64,000 nucleotides of DNA from Bimastos eiseni (GCA_959347315.1 OY365822.1:9266149-9330148), one strand, 5' to 3'. Positions 1 to 11,953 are shown, counted from the first letter of the stretch. Notes: generated from the sequence alone by a model not told the origin. Numbers and translations are program-made.

Positions 1-540
1 CCTGCTTTGCACTCAAGTAATGAAAAAGTAATTAAATATAGATTTCTTAATCCTAAATCGTTTCAAACATTCGTTCAATCTTTCGGGACATCATATAGCA
101 CTCCTGTACATAGCGGGAGAAAATTTACTTGGGGGTTTAGTCGTAGTGTCACCCTTTCACTGATATCTCATTGTAAATGAATTGCTTCGAATAATCACGA
201 GTGTCGGTTCGTTGGGACATCCATAAAAGGCGCTACGTAAATTACACAGTCCCGCGCACGTACGTCTGTGAGTGATAGTGTGTGAATTTTTCAGTATTCG
301 TATATTTGAACAGTCTGTACGCAACGAGAAGGTTATTGGAGATATGGGTGATCTGGTGACGGTAATTGCAGCATGAATAATGGGGGATTTGGAGTGACGG
401 GCGCTCTATGTCAAGCTTCCTCAGGATATCGATTCTAATCGGACGACCGACAACTCGGCCCTTCACCTGCCTCCATTGACCGGGTCATCGGTCGCTCATT
501 CAGAATTCGGTCACGTAGGGCGAAGTGTCAAGCCGGACAG
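1..540. other. Unassigned DNA
   Basis: Unique-looking DNA; a 74-codon minus frame (242-466) shows no recognised family. I see no gene here. Confidence 0.4.
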
Positions 541-861
541 TTACGACGACGACGACGACGATGACTATGACGATAACGATGATGATGATGATAATGATGA
601 AGATGATGAAGATGATGACGATGATGACGATGATGATGATGATGATGATGACGATGATGATGACGATGATGATGATGATGATGATGATGACGATGATGAC
701 GACGACGACGACGACGACGATGATGATGATGATGATGATGATGATTATGTTGATGATTATGATGATGACGATGATTATGATGATGATGATTATGATAATG
801 GTGGTGGGGTGGTGGTGGTGGGGTGGTGTTGGTGGTAGTGGTAGTGGTGGTGGTGGTGATA
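541..861. repeat. (GAY)n then (GTGGTG)n microsatellite
   Basis: Trinucleotide GAT/GAC tract to about 797, then a GT/GG-rich tract. It produces long aspartate, methionine or histidine frames on both strands that are not genes. Confidence 0.95.
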
Positions 862-1335
862 CACATCACCATATAATGCAATACACAAGCCAGTGATTAT
901 GCATTTAAGATGCTCAAAAGCAAATGTGAATATTGAGGACAGATCATGATCATGAAAGCAAATGATGATCAAGTATGATCACGAGAATGACAATTATGAT
1001 CAAAGATATTAACAACAATGATCTTTATTATTCTTAGTGATTATGATCATGATGACAGCTGATGAATATTATGATCCCGATGGTCTATCGACAATAATCA
1101 TGTTGGTGATCGAGGATGATGTTCATGACCATAATGATACGATTATCATATATATATATATACATATTTATGTATATAATATATTTGTATATACATATAT
1201 ATATATATCTTACGTAGTATGGAGGTCGTTGTGTCCGCCTTCTCTGGTCGATCATTGCCCTGGCCAAAGTAGACGATATTCGTACAAGAGGGAAAGGCAT
1301 CGTCACCGTATTCTACGCAGATTCAAAACAACACC

Positions 1336-1655
1336 ATACAATACAATATAAAATAGTATAATACAATACAATAAGATACAATGCAATACAGTATAATACA
1401 ATACAATAAGATACAATACAATACAGTATAATACAATAGAATAAGATACAATACATTACAGTATAATACAATACAATAAGATACAATACAGTATAATACA
1501 ATAGAATAAGATACAATACATTACAGTATAATACAATACAATAAGATACAATACAGTATAATACAATAGAATAAGATACAATACAATAAGATACAATACA
1601 ATACCGTGCAATACCATGCAATACAATACAGTACAATATGATACAATGCAATACA
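1336..1655. repeat. (ATACA)n pentanucleotide array with ATAAG variants
   Basis: About 320 bp of ATACA units interspersed with ATAAGATACA; a higher-order block of roughly 70 bp (TACAGTATAATACAATAGAA...) is repeated within it. Confidence 0.9.
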
Positions 1656-2025
1656 AACAGGGCATGTCATTATTTCGAAATGGACCAATTAGTCGGGTAG
1701 CAGAACGAAGGACATGGTCATTGATCGGTCTAGTAGGTCGGACTGAAGACCAACAAGAACAGAACAGCAGTAATCTGGTGACAAGGACCACCGCGACATC
1801 GTGGGAGAGGGAAGGGAGGACAACACGCAACCGACGAAGGTGGTTGTAACCTGCTTTGCGTGACCAAGTCGACGTGCTGAAAAAGACTACGTTCTTTGTC
1901 AAGTGTCACTGGAAGGTCGCGAAGGGAAGACGAGAAAAGTATTAGAATTAACTACGAGAAAATAAAAACTCACACATACACCCATTCATACCGTGTACAC
2001 ATATGTACGTACATCAATACATCGT

Positions 2026-2045
2026 CGTCATCATCGTCATCACCA

Positions 2046-2076
<31 letters not shown>

Positions 2077-2180
2077 GATCATCATGATCATCACCATCAC
2101 CACCACCACCATCATCATCATCATCAGCAGCAGCAGCAGCATCATCATCATCATAGTCATCATCATCATCATCATCCATG
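2026..2180. repeat. (CAY)n/(CAG)n microsatellite
   Basis: CAT/CAC triplets with a short CAG run at 2125-2140. Confidence 0.93.
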
Positions 2181-2189
2181 GGTCGAAGA

Positions 2190-3040
2190 CCTGTAGATAT
2201 CCGCTGCAACCCTGTTTCCAGAGTTTTCTGTCTTGCGTTTTCTGTCGCCTTTCTCCACATCAATAAATACATGTATAATATACAACTGTAGGAATACATG
2301 TATAAACATACATACATACATAAGTAAAATATACAAATCCGTACAAGAAGTCATGCATAATCACATCAATCAATCAATCAAAAATACTTCATATAGCGCC
2401 TCTTCAAGATATCTACTCAAAGACGCTCATGGCCTAACCGCGGTGGAAGAGGACAGTTTGAAAATAGGCGTAAAATGAAGATGAGAATGAAGATACATAA
2501 ATACATTCATAAATACATTCATACATGCATATAAATGTAGGCTGCATCGAAGACAGGCAACACAGGCGAAAAGACCCAATTAAAGAAACCACCTGCCTTC
2601 CTATGCCATTAAATATCTGCCTCTAGAGATCGTAATCACCTGCGCCACACATATTTTCTCAGTATACAGAGAAACCGACAGAAAAAAGATTCAAGTCGCA
2701 AATATATTCGCTGATGGGAAAGAAATTATACCTAACAGAAATGTGAAATAAGGGAATCAGTTAATAAGGCTGTGAGTAATGTACGATGGGGCAATTCTTG
2801 TAAATAATTAGATGTTGCCACATAAAGTGACCTATTTACCCTACAGGCTTTTGTCTAAAAGGACCCCACCTGGCCTGCTGGACTGTAGGCCTGTATATTG
2901 TCTTGATCTATCGATGGTTATAGAAAGAGATGCTTAAAACGACAACCCAGTGAGACAGTGCAAAGAAGACACAGGGAGCAGGAAAGAGATATAAGAAAGA
3001 TAGATTCATAGATAAAAGGTGGATACAGAGATAGTAATGG
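2190..3040. other. Unassigned DNA
   Basis: AT-rich with short ATACAT runs near 2285 and 2490 and an ATAGCGCCTC segment at 2394 resembling one at 28272. No gene is visible. Confidence 0.4.
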
Positions 3041-3365
3041 GATTAGAGGGAGAGAGAGAGACAGAGAGACAGAGACAGAGAGAGGCAGACAGACAGACAG
3101 AGACAGAGAGAGAGAAAGAGAAAGAGAGACAGAGAGAGAGAAAGAGTCAGACAGACAGACAGAGAAGACAGAGAAATAGAGAGAATGACAAAGAGAAACA
3201 GAGAGAGCGAGAGAGACAGAGAGAGAAAAGAGAGAGAGACAGAGAGAGAAAGAAGAGAGAGACAGAGAGAGAGGAGGAAAGAGAGAGAGGAGGAAAGAGA
3301 GAGAGGAGGAAAGAGAGAGAGGGAGAAAGAGAGGTAAGAGAAATTCAGAGCAAGAGAGAGAAAAG
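3041..3365. repeat. Purine tract (GAGA/GACA)n
   Basis: About 325 bp almost free of pyrimidines other than C on the plus strand; the reverse strand gives a spurious Ser/Leu-rich frame. Confidence 0.93.
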
Positions 3366-3637
3366 TGACGCAACATAGAGACTGACAGACATGCAGACAG
3401 ACAGACGGAGCGACAGACAGACATAGCGGAGACGCCGGACATCGTGTGAATAATCTATAAAGGTTCTAGTGTTACTGCATAATGCACAAAGTATCAATCA
3501 GTTGCTGAAACCTCCGTCTGGCAGAAACAAACAACACGCGAGGAGACTTCGTTCACGACTAACGACCTCCTATATTACATCCGACGCTTACAACCCTCCT
3601 CACAGTCACAAGACATCGGACAACAAAAATATTTTAA

Positions 3638-3752
3638 CCCTTAGAGACTAAACTGGTGTGAAATGTTCACCCCACTGTCATTATTTGTGTTGCTGTGTTT
3701 TATACTTTGTTGCTAAGCTATGTGCTCTGGTGTATCTGTTTCTCTGTGTGTG

Positions 3753-3821
<69 letters not shown>

Positions 3822-4345
3822 ATGATTTCTGCTTCATTTGCTATATTTTGTGACTTATTGTCTTGCTCATTTTGATGACTGGTCACGCGACTGACGTTCA
3901 CCTTGGCCATGCTCTTGATAACTAGCGCTTAGGATGCCTCAAATGCTTAGTGCCTCAAATGCTGATAGCGGACTGAAAATTATGACATTGATGGTGATAA
4001 TCTAGAGTTTGATAACATTTTTCTGAGTTCTAAAGACGGCAAAATAAATGGTATAAGCATCTCCTGGAAAAGTGGGCAATGCATTTGAGAAACGACCAGA
4101 GGCGCGTGTTGTAAAGGATATCTTTGAGAACTTTGTTTCAGGGATTATAGTAGGATCAATGACGGTGCAGATATTCGATAATAACTAGGTTTCTCTGTTT
4201 CACAGTTTCATGCTGAACATGATATCACTATCGTTGTTAACCAAATATTGGTCAGTTTTATGCCAGACGCCTCATATAGTTTGAGGTGAAAAATTCACCC
4301 CAGCGTAGCCAATATGTGATTTTTTTAGAGGTTAGCCTCTGATGG
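3638..4345. mobile_element. piggyBac-like MITE with TTAA flanks
   Basis: The two ends, read inward, are CCCTTAGAGACTAAACT (from 3638) and CCATCAGAGGCTAACCT (from 4345), 13 of 17 identical, each preceded by TTAA (3634-3637 and 4346-4349). Near each end is a small palindrome of the form GTGAAA-n-TTCACCCC. The body is 708 bp and contains the (GT)n tract at 3745-3819. TTAA duplication is the piggyBac superfamily target. No intact transposase is present. Confidence 0.6.
3745..3819. repeat. (GT)n microsatellite
   Basis: Nearly perfect dinucleotide run, located inside the piggyBac-like MITE at 3638-4345. Confidence 0.95.
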
Positions 4346-4632
4346 TTAAAAAAATTGACCTCTGTCTGGGAGGCAAAGACGAGAAAAAGTGCAGAGTAGT
4401 TCTTGGAACTACGTAAATGCACGAAACAGATTCAGCTAAGAATATTATGGAGTACAAACGTTAAAACCGCGTCAATGGTGTCAGAAGAGGCGGTAAAACC
4501 GTGGGGACGGTAAAAAAGCCTATGTTATCACCGTGATGATCGAAATACAAGCGCGGTAATTACCGCGGAAGCGGCATTAACTGCGTATATTTTGCAATAA
4601 GCTATCCCTTAATACATGCATCAATGTATATT

Positions 4633-4712
4633 AGATGACGATGACGATGACTATGACGATGACAATGACGATGACAATGACGATGACGATGAAGACGATG
4701 TTGATGATACAC
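4633..4712. repeat. (GATGAC)n microsatellite
   Basis: Hexanucleotide-like GATGAC/GACAAT tract. The open frame that follows on the plus strand to 5014 shows no recognised domain. Confidence 0.85.
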
Positions 4713-5143
4713 TTCAGATTGCTTCTCATGCACGGGCAGAGAACATTGATCGCTGGCTCGACCCTGATTGTCTCTCGGAGTCCTTCTCACCGGTCTTAAG
4801 CCGTCCTGGTCACCGCCGACATCCCTCGGCTTCCCACGGTCAGTTCATGGTCCGATGCCCTCGAACGTCATCGGGTAATGGGCTGGACGAGCCTTTCCAA
4901 CCGTGGAACTGCCTTCAAGGAAGAATCTGTCTGCGGGACGTAATACGATCGCTAGCATCTCCAAGAGTTCAGGAAAACGCTTTCTGCCCATCTAGACACG
5001 TTATCTCTAGGTAGCCCTGTCTCCATCCCCACCCCATCTCCACCCGTGTTTACCCCATTCCCACCATCTCCATCACTCCGCTCGTTTGAGTCACCTAATG
5101 AGTGACATCAATACAAATGGTCTGCACGAGGGTTAACTTCGAC

Positions 5144-5240
5144 ACTGTTTGCACTCTGACAGCGCCAGTCCCAAGTCTTGATAAAGTAGGAGGGCGACGG
5201 TAATTATGCTTGTTATCACACAGCGTCGTTAAACTGAAAG
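5144..5240 (+). repeat. Stem-loop/(CTA)n-tail repeat family, copy A
   Basis: The family core is CTGTTTGCACTCTGACAG, CCAGTCCCAAG, GGAGGGCGAC, TCGTTAAA. A stem CGACG (5195-5199)/CGTCG (5224-5228) can form. It ends in GAAA and runs into the (CTA)n tract at 5245. Confidence 0.75.
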
Positions 5241-5244
5241 TTCT

Positions 5245-5391
5245 ACTACTACTACTACTTCCCCTTCCCCAACTACTACTAGCACTACCACTCCTACTCC
5301 ACCACCCACTACACCAATTACTCCTACTACTCCACCTACTCTCCCTACTACTACTACTACTACTACCACTACTACTACAACTACTACTGCT
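5245..5391. repeat. (CTA)n tract between repeat copies A and B
   Basis: CTA triplets with CTTCCC and CTCCAC interruptions, continuous with the tail of the stem-loop repeat at 5144. Confidence 0.9.
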
Positions 5392-5480
5392 AGCACTCTG
5401 ACAGTGCCAGTCCCGAGCCTTGATATAGGAGAAGGGCGACGCAAATGATCCCTGTTATCACACAGTGTCGCTACACTGCA
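5392..5480 (+). repeat. Stem-loop/(CTA)n-tail repeat family, copy B
   Basis: It begins CACTCTGACAGTGCCAGTCC directly after the (CTA)n tail of copy A, with GAGAAGGGCGACGC and CACACAGTGTCG. The two copies are therefore head-to-tail around one microsatellite. Confidence 0.75.
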
Positions 5481-6597
5481 ACGACTGCTACAAACTAAGG
5501 ATAGAGGATTATGCAAGATCAAGCAATTTGGATGTAATATTATGCTAACGTATTGCTCTAAAAGAGAATGGTCAGAGAATTATGATGGGGGGAAATGTTA
5601 TATTGGGTTCAATTCCTAGAAATCTGGGTAATCGGATGACCTGGATGCTCTCTGGATTTCATGCTCCAGAACAAATGATATTTCGGCTTAATCCGAATAG
5701 CTGTTTATTAGGTGACATGTTGCGTCGAGTAATATTTTCAGTTGATATTAGTCTACATCTCTTGGGCAGCCAGTGGAATTGCAAGGCTGGTATTGGGATA
5801 CATTCATTCATTCATTTCAAGAATTTATTTAACGCTCATTCTAGGAACCTGATTACGATTACGAGTCGAATCGATAAATTATTGTAATCAGGAAGAGATG
5901 GGAAACTAGTCTTAATAATATTCGGTGCCTGGCGGTTTTATTCCCTGCAGTAAAAGTTGCCTGTGACCAATTTTATAAGACCAAGACTACTTCAGAATAG
6001 TTAAATCGTCATCTCTTAAAACAAGCCTTCAGTACTGCGCCTAATATTGCGCTGTATAAATAATTTAGGCGATTCTTGCAGGTTCAGTCATCTGTCGGCG
6101 AGAGCTTAACACATTGACGACTAGCTAGCGGCGTTTGATCACCAGTCGCATTTACTGCACTCGCGCCGTCAAAGTCTTGACTAAAGTCGCCACGCGCGAC
6201 TCTGGATGGCTGGAGTTTTGGGTCGATGTGAATATTTGTAGCGCTAGAGTTCCTTCTACGTCCATTTTGCGATTATCATAACTGAAGAATTGCGATAAGT
6301 TTTTTTTAATTTCCTTTCTCAAACATTTTCAAAGAACATGATAGCTAAATTTAAATATTCGAATAGTTTTAATGAGAGATATAAATATTGCACAAAAGGC
6401 TTATGCTATAATCGATGTAACACAATTGAACATTTGAACAGCGTCCCTCAAGGATATCTACTCAGAGGCGATACCCTCCTAACCGGTACGCGTTGCATAG
6501 GCGTATGCCAATTCACTTCTCATCGTATTTAGTCGGAAGAAGGCCTTTATGTTAGCCCTAAAGCCTCCAGACATTTGCCGAGCACCATCATAATCTT
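5481..6597. other. Unassigned DNA
   Basis: No supported gene. A GCGCTGTATAAATAAT string near 6049 looks like a retroelement 3' tail. Confidence 0.35.
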
Positions 6598-6766
6598 CAT
6601 CATAATAATAATAATAATAATCATAATCATAATCATCATCATCATCATCACAGCCGCCATCTTCATCATCATCATCATCACCGCCATCTTCATCGTTATT
6701 GGTATAATAATAATAATAATAATAATAAATAATAACATTAATAATAGTAATAATAATAATGGGTCA
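6598..6766. repeat. (AAT/CAT)n microsatellite
   Basis: AT-rich triplets in both phases with two short ATCACCGCCATCTTC-like blocks. Confidence 0.9.
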
Positions 6767-7679
6767 TGTCATATAAATTGCACATTTCAATTATTCAACA
6801 GTCACGAAGAGGAAACGAAACGACATTTGCAGATCCTCCTCTCCACTTTCTAGACCGTCGCTGATGCCGGAGGAATTTCCGATATGACGACAAATGACAG
6901 TCACTCGTGACTTCCAAGGAGTTATTGCTTCTGGGCGACCAATCACAGTTAAGAGCCGACCACGTGACTGTTTCCTCTGGCCTTGCATTGGTTAGGTGGT
7001 CGTATATCTATTAATATGTGCATGTTACCGTCGCCATATTGTGGTGACGCCGACAATCACTCGACGTGAAAGAATTGTCGACCAAAACAGTCATTGATAA
7101 TGTAACGTAATGTAGTGTCTTAGTTATTGATTGCATTTCAAAAAGACCTTGTAGAGAAATTTTATGATAAGAGCAAGGGCCCTATCCCCGAGCTAAACCA
7201 ATAACATATAAAAACCGATCTTATCAGCCGCGTCTTGACCGGAGCGCTCCTTAGTAGGTAGGTTCCCTATCTACACAGGTGCCGTGATTGCACAGTTTCA
7301 CAGCACAAACTTTGATCCAAACGGAATAAAGTTAAGTTTTTTAACTAAACCAACCAAACGAAAACCAGACCAGAGAGCTAGATAAACAAATAATTGCGTT
7401 GTTATGCAGGACTAACTAACTCATACTAGTAGCCTATAAACGGCCCAATAAACCTACTCATCTCTCGCAACCGATCACTTCAGTCGAAGATATAGAACCT
7501 CTGAATATGTACCTTGAATGGCGCTATATAAAATTTACAGTGATTCATTTACTCATTGATTCATTGATCGAGAAGTCAATCACCGGTTGTTGCTTCATGC
7601 ACACAAGCAGTCTGGTATTACACTAATTCAGCGAATCCAATTCTGTGGCCCGCTGGCTAAAAGTAGCCTGCAAGGCCTC
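6767..7679. other. Unassigned DNA with CCAAT-like boxes
   Basis: Two CCAAT boxes (6941-6945 and, inverted, ATTGG at 6988-6992) sit near CpG-containing DNA, compatible with a promoter but unproven. GCGCTATATAAAATT at 7522 resembles a SINE or LINE tail. Confidence 0.3.
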
Positions 7680-7912
7680 AAAACGTAGCCCTCGACTTAT
7701 CAAAGATATTTATTTATTACCGAAATTTGATATCGCCCTTCTTCCAACATCTTTTGCTCAGAAGTGCATACACAGGTACGCCTCGACGGCGCAATTGTAG
7801 TTGTACTGCAGAGCGATGATGTGTGCGAAGGACTTGCTCAAGGTCCCTACAGAGTGACGCCCCGGACGAGGCTCAGCGCACACTGAACGTTACGGGCTGA
7901 CCACTCTAACTG
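7680..7912 (-). mobile_element. SINE body related to the 35811-35975 copy
   Basis: On the minus strand this reads TAGGGACCTTGAGCAAGTCC, TTGCGCCGTCGAGGCG, GCACTTCTGAGC, GGAAGAAGGGCGATATCAAA, nearly the same as 35853-35945. No tRNA-like head remains. Confidence 0.65.
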
Positions 7913-8509
7913 ATCGAAGATACAAAAAATATACGTGCAGAAAATGAATTTTGACAGAATAATTATTTTCTATTATGAATATTTAATTGTATTTTGTTGA
8001 TCATTTTACTGATCTAAAATGATTAAACAATAATTTATCCATGTGTAATTTGAACCTAGTCAAAAACAAAAATCAGTTAAAAATTTAAAATGATTATTTA
8101 TAACCTTTGGCCTATCAGGTCATCCAACTGAGCAAAAGTTGCACTAAGTCGAAAAAGGTTTGGAACCACTGCAATATTGTTTCAGAGTTTAACAACTGCT
8201 TTTGACAGTAATGGCCGACACGCTCAACAGAAATTTGCCTGTCATATTACAGCATTTATAGCTTTATCTTACATGGCCTATCTGTCTTAACAACGGTGAG
8301 TAAACACGTATCAGACTGGTTTAAGATATAGTGATTAACTGCTTTCAGGTGTTTCAAATAGAATTTAAGATAGTATTCAAGCCCTTTGAAGTACTATTTC
8401 AAGTACTGTATCAAATGTTTTTCGCTGCTTATAAGTATTATACCCATCGCTGTTTCACGTCAAATGTCGTCCGTCCAAATACTACTCTGAAGGCGTTCTC
8501 TTCATATCT

Positions 8510-8662
8510 TTCTCTTTCTCTCTGTCTCTGTCTGTCTCTCTTTCTCTCTCTTTGTATCTGTTTCTCTGTATCTCTCTCTCTGTATCTGTCTCTGTCTGTC
8601 TGCCTGTCTGCCTGTGTCTCTCTCACTCACTCTCTCGCTGTCTCTATCTCTCTGTTTCTCCT
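8510..8662. repeat. (CT/CTGT)n pyrimidine tract
   Basis: It ends just left of the splice donor of the gamma-subunit-like exon, so it is the start of that gene's intron on the minus strand. Confidence 0.9.
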
Positions 8663-8665
8663 CAC

Positions 8666-8987
8666 CTGATTCGTCGTAGGAGGTGCAGGAGCGCCATAGA
8701 CCCGAGTGTAGCTTGGCGGTTGCGGTGACTATGATCTCTGGTTCACCGAGGATGCCACCTCCTCCTCCTGCTCCAATGGAGATTCCGCCGAAGCGGGAGT
8801 CGTTGATGGGTGGGTCGAGTCCCGCCTGAAGGGCGTTGAGCAGAGACTGGTCGAGTTCTTCGGCGGTGTGAAGCCAGAAGTCGGTGGAGACGGCGAGAGA
8901 GAGGGCGCCACAGGCAACGAGACCGAAGACGAGGGAGAGGTGAGAAAGGGTGCGTTGGCTGCATTGCATTGACGACATTCGAGTCAT
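8666..8987 (-). CDS. Calcium-channel gamma subunit / TARP-like protein, N-terminal exon
   Basis: One exon encodes 107 residues plus one nucleotide before the donor GTGAGG. Residues 16-39 form a first transmembrane helix ending in STDFWL. A 50-residue extracellular loop follows, with a glycosylation sequon N62-D-S, a glycine-rich run near 72-78, and the signature HSGLW-x2-C101. TDxW followed by GLWxxC is the first-loop signature of the claudin/PMP22/CACNG superfamily, and HSGLWR with a long loop points to calcium-channel gamma subunits (stargazin-like), which modulate calcium channels or AMPA receptors. A strong acceptor (pyrimidine tract then CGCAG at 8994) lies six bases before the ATG, so a 5' untranslated exon upstream is likely. 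The remaining transmembrane exons should lie left of 8666 but I could not find them. Confidence 0.7.
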
Positions 8988-9007
8988 ACTGTCCTGCGAC
9001 GTAGGCA

Positions 9008-9520
9008 GGGAGGCAGAGGGAAGGGAGAGACAGAGAGAGCAAGGGAGGGAGATGAGAAGGAAGACAGGGAAGGGAGAGAGAGACAGAGAGGGAGAGAGAC
9101 GCAGGGAGAAACGCAAACAGAGAGAGGGAGAGTTTCAGCGCAAGGGAGATTAGGAGATAGGGAGAGAGAGATCGAAAAATGATAAGAAAGGATGGCCGAG
9201 ACAGATCAAAAGATGGCGATAGACAGACATAGAAAGAGACGAGAGAGAGAGACAGACTGAGACAGAGAGACACAGAGAGACAGACAAGAGAGAGAGAGAG
9301 AGAGAGTTGAAAAGCGAGACACTTGGAAGTGGAGAAAGATAGAGAGATGAAGGCACAGGAACTGGAAGGAGGGGTACAGAGCGGGATGGAGAGTTGAAGG
9401 TAGACAGATAGACAGGGAGGCAAAGAGAGATGGAAACAGGAAGAGTTAGATGGAGGAAAGAGACCAGGAAGTAGCGGACGAAGAAGGTGGAGTGAGAGGG
9501 CGACAGAGAGGAGGAGGAAA
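9008..9520. repeat. (GA)n purine tract
   Basis: On the minus strand this is a long pyrimidine tract directly upstream of the CGCAG acceptor at 8994, and may act as its polypyrimidine tract. Confidence 0.85.
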
Positions 9521-10062
9521 TGAATAGAATGAATGAATGAATGAACGAATGAATGGAAGAGCAGGCGCAATGTAAATGGAGGGATGGATGGAAAGAATGA
9601 TAGAGAGCAGTAGAGAATAAAGTAAGGATGAACGGACGGAAGAAGAGACTTGTGGAATGAATGGAGAGAGCAGAGAAATTAAACGTAGGCTCGGACGTAA
9701 GGAAAGACAGAACCTAGCGAAAAAGGCCTGGAATTATTGATCAAATGGAGGGGAAGAACAGACGGAATAAGGAGGAACTTGAGGAAATTGTATTCTGGTG
9801 GGATGGACGGTAATGGGAAGCAACGAAAGGCCGTCTGAGGGAAAGAAGCGGAACGAATGACACGACTGAAAGCGACAGGGAATTCAGAAAATGATGGATG
9901 ACTGGATTGATGGATTGATGGATGGATAGATCGATTGTTTGATGGATGGATGAAACGATGGCTGGATGGCCGGATGGATGGATGGATTGTGAGTGAACGA
10001 GATAAGAGTTAATACTGAGAAAGAGAGACAGACAGACAGACAGACAACGAGAGAGACAGAGA
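9521..10062. repeat. (GAAT/GGAT)n and (GACA)n microsatellites
   Basis: Degenerate tetranucleotide arrays, ending in GACAGACA at 10027-10047. Confidence 0.85.
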
Positions 10063-10659
10063 CCGATTAGGAGGCCGTAACGGTATTTGGAGTAGGTAAA
10101 ACCTATTTGTGAAGAGGAACTATTTCGGTTGAGTATCAAGTGACAACGGCCGCATGTCTCTCGCATCCGATATTCACGTGCGTCTCAAGTCTTCGCGAAG
10201 ATCAATGCACCCTCTATCTTCCTATATATCTTCAGATATATCTTCGTATGAATCGTCCGATATATCTCTGTGGCAACGTTATCCGTAGGCCTGTATATTA
10301 CAACGAAATTCCAACGTAGTCACTCTAATGCCTTTGGTCGTAAACTAATTTCTTGAATGGGTTACAAGGCGAGAATGGCAACTCTGACAAAGAGCGTATC
10401 CTGGAGTCGTATACTCAGTTCCGTGGACCAAGACCTGGAACATCAGAGGACATAGGTCTGGACCGGTTCCTTAGGATCCTCTGAGACATGGTCCACTTGT
10501 CACGCTTCAGGTTCCGCTTCGAAAGAACAAGTGTCAAGAGGACACTCGCCGAATGCAGTCGACTGTCACGGTTTCTTGCATGGTACTAAATGGCCATTCG
10601 CTACAATGCATCCAACGTAGGACTACTTTATACCTACGACTCATTTACGCATTAATTAG

Positions 10660-10791
10660 GCGGCCTAACTTATACACTAAGTAGGCCTAATTTACATACG
10701 AGCTAGGCCTAATCTACAGACGAAATAGGCATAATTTACAGACGAAGTAGGCGTGATTTATGGACGACGTAGGCCAACGTTACAGTTGAAT
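10660..10791. repeat. 22-bp minisatellite containing TAGGCCTA
   Basis: About six degenerate 22-bp units begin TAGGC and end in a GACGAA-like string (starts at 10682, 10704, 10726 and so on). The TAGGCCTA palindrome that is scattered through the window is part of the unit. Confidence 0.75.
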
Positions 10792-11039
10792 AGGCCTTTT
10801 TGACGCGATGCGTTGCTTCATGTTTAATCCAATAGCGAACACTGAAGATCTCTGTTCAGACGCTTTCCTCGGGGCCTGCTCAATGTTTTCTTTCTAGTTC
10901 GAGATTTATAACAGCACTACAACCTTCTCGTACTTTCATCCTCATCGCCAACTCCAGTTGTTCAGCACGACGAAATCGCGCGGACAGCAACGCTCCATTT
11001 GCCCATTAACGACGAACTCCCCGCTCTCATTCCGCGCAG

Positions 11040-11540
11040 CTGAACCGTGGGACTTTCTCCACGATTTCTCGTTCATCCGTTCCACTGATCCACATCTCCT
11101 TTCGCTTTAGTTCCGATCCACTACCTCAGTGAATAACGTTTTCCATTCCGCCAACTCGCTCCCTGCCAGCCATTCGTTTTTCGTCGCATACACGTCCGTC
11201 CATAACGAACGCCTCTGCATGAATACAGCCAGGATTGTCCACGCTCTGTCTCTCTCGGTCGGTCGGTCGCTCGGTCGGTGTGTTGGAGCCCGGCGGCTGA
11301 GCGCTGCGGTCACACCTCCTCCTCGCCCGCTCTCTCCCCTTCAGTCGATGCCTCGACTACTAATGGCTCGATCGTCGACCGACGTCGTCGTCCCTAGCAG
11401 AGGACAGCGGGCGTCGTTGTCGTCGTTCCTGCCAGCGGTGGACCAAGCGACCGATCCAGCGTGGACTCTGCAGGGCAAGACGACGAAGTCCCGATTACCC
11501 GATTACGACGACCGTAGACTGATCTGTCTGTACCTCTGTT
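11040..11540. other. CpG-rich block, possible promoter region
   Basis: GC- and CpG-rich compared with the surroundings, with repeated CGGTCGGT (11258-11280). It lies about 2 kb upstream of the calcium-channel-gamma-like exon (minus strand), where a 5' untranslated exon or promoter of that gene could be. No coding family was recognised on either strand. Confidence 0.3.
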
Positions 11541-11562
11541 TGTCCGTTCATTGGCATGTCTA

Positions 11563-11700
11563 GCTAGTCACTTGTCTGTCTGTCTGATCGTCAATCAGTC
11601 TGTCGGTTTGTCTGTCCATCCGGTTGTCTGTCTGTCAGTATGTCTGTCTGTATTTTTGTCTGCCCATCCGTATGTCTCTCTGTCTGTCTGATCGTTGGTC
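11563..11700. repeat. (TCTG)n microsatellite, degenerate
   Basis: CTGTCTGT repeats with many substitutions. Confidence 0.85.
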
Positions 11701-11905
11701 TATTCTTGTCCATGCTGATGCAACCGTTTGTCTCTTCGTCCAAGTAAATTCCATTATAATACGTATCTATGCCGTAGAATGAATGGATGAGATCCGATCG
11801 AGACAGCAGCTAAAAATACCAAGCAATGCTGTCACGTGATCTGTGGGCCAAGGCCTCCGGGTGAATCGCTGTCTTTGCTAACGCCTGTATTTCTAACACA
11901 CTCCG

Positions 11906-11914
11906 TCTCTCTCT

Positions 11915-11953
<39 letters not shown>

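Noticed and set aside
476..896. Long aspartate-, methionine- and histidine-rich open frames on both strands
   Set aside because: They are the translations of a GAT/GAC microsatellite and have no other sequence content.
2918..3442. 174-codon Ser/Leu-rich frame on the minus strand
   Set aside because: It is a translation of a GA-rich purine tract and shows no domain or splice structure.
4713..5014. Plus-strand coding exon after the GATGAC tract
   Set aside because: The frame is open for about 100 codons but no family, start or splice signals could be recognised.
8743..9570. 275-codon minus frame overlapping the gamma-subunit-like exon
   Set aside because: It is in another frame than the GLW-x2-C exon and is mostly (CT)n translation.
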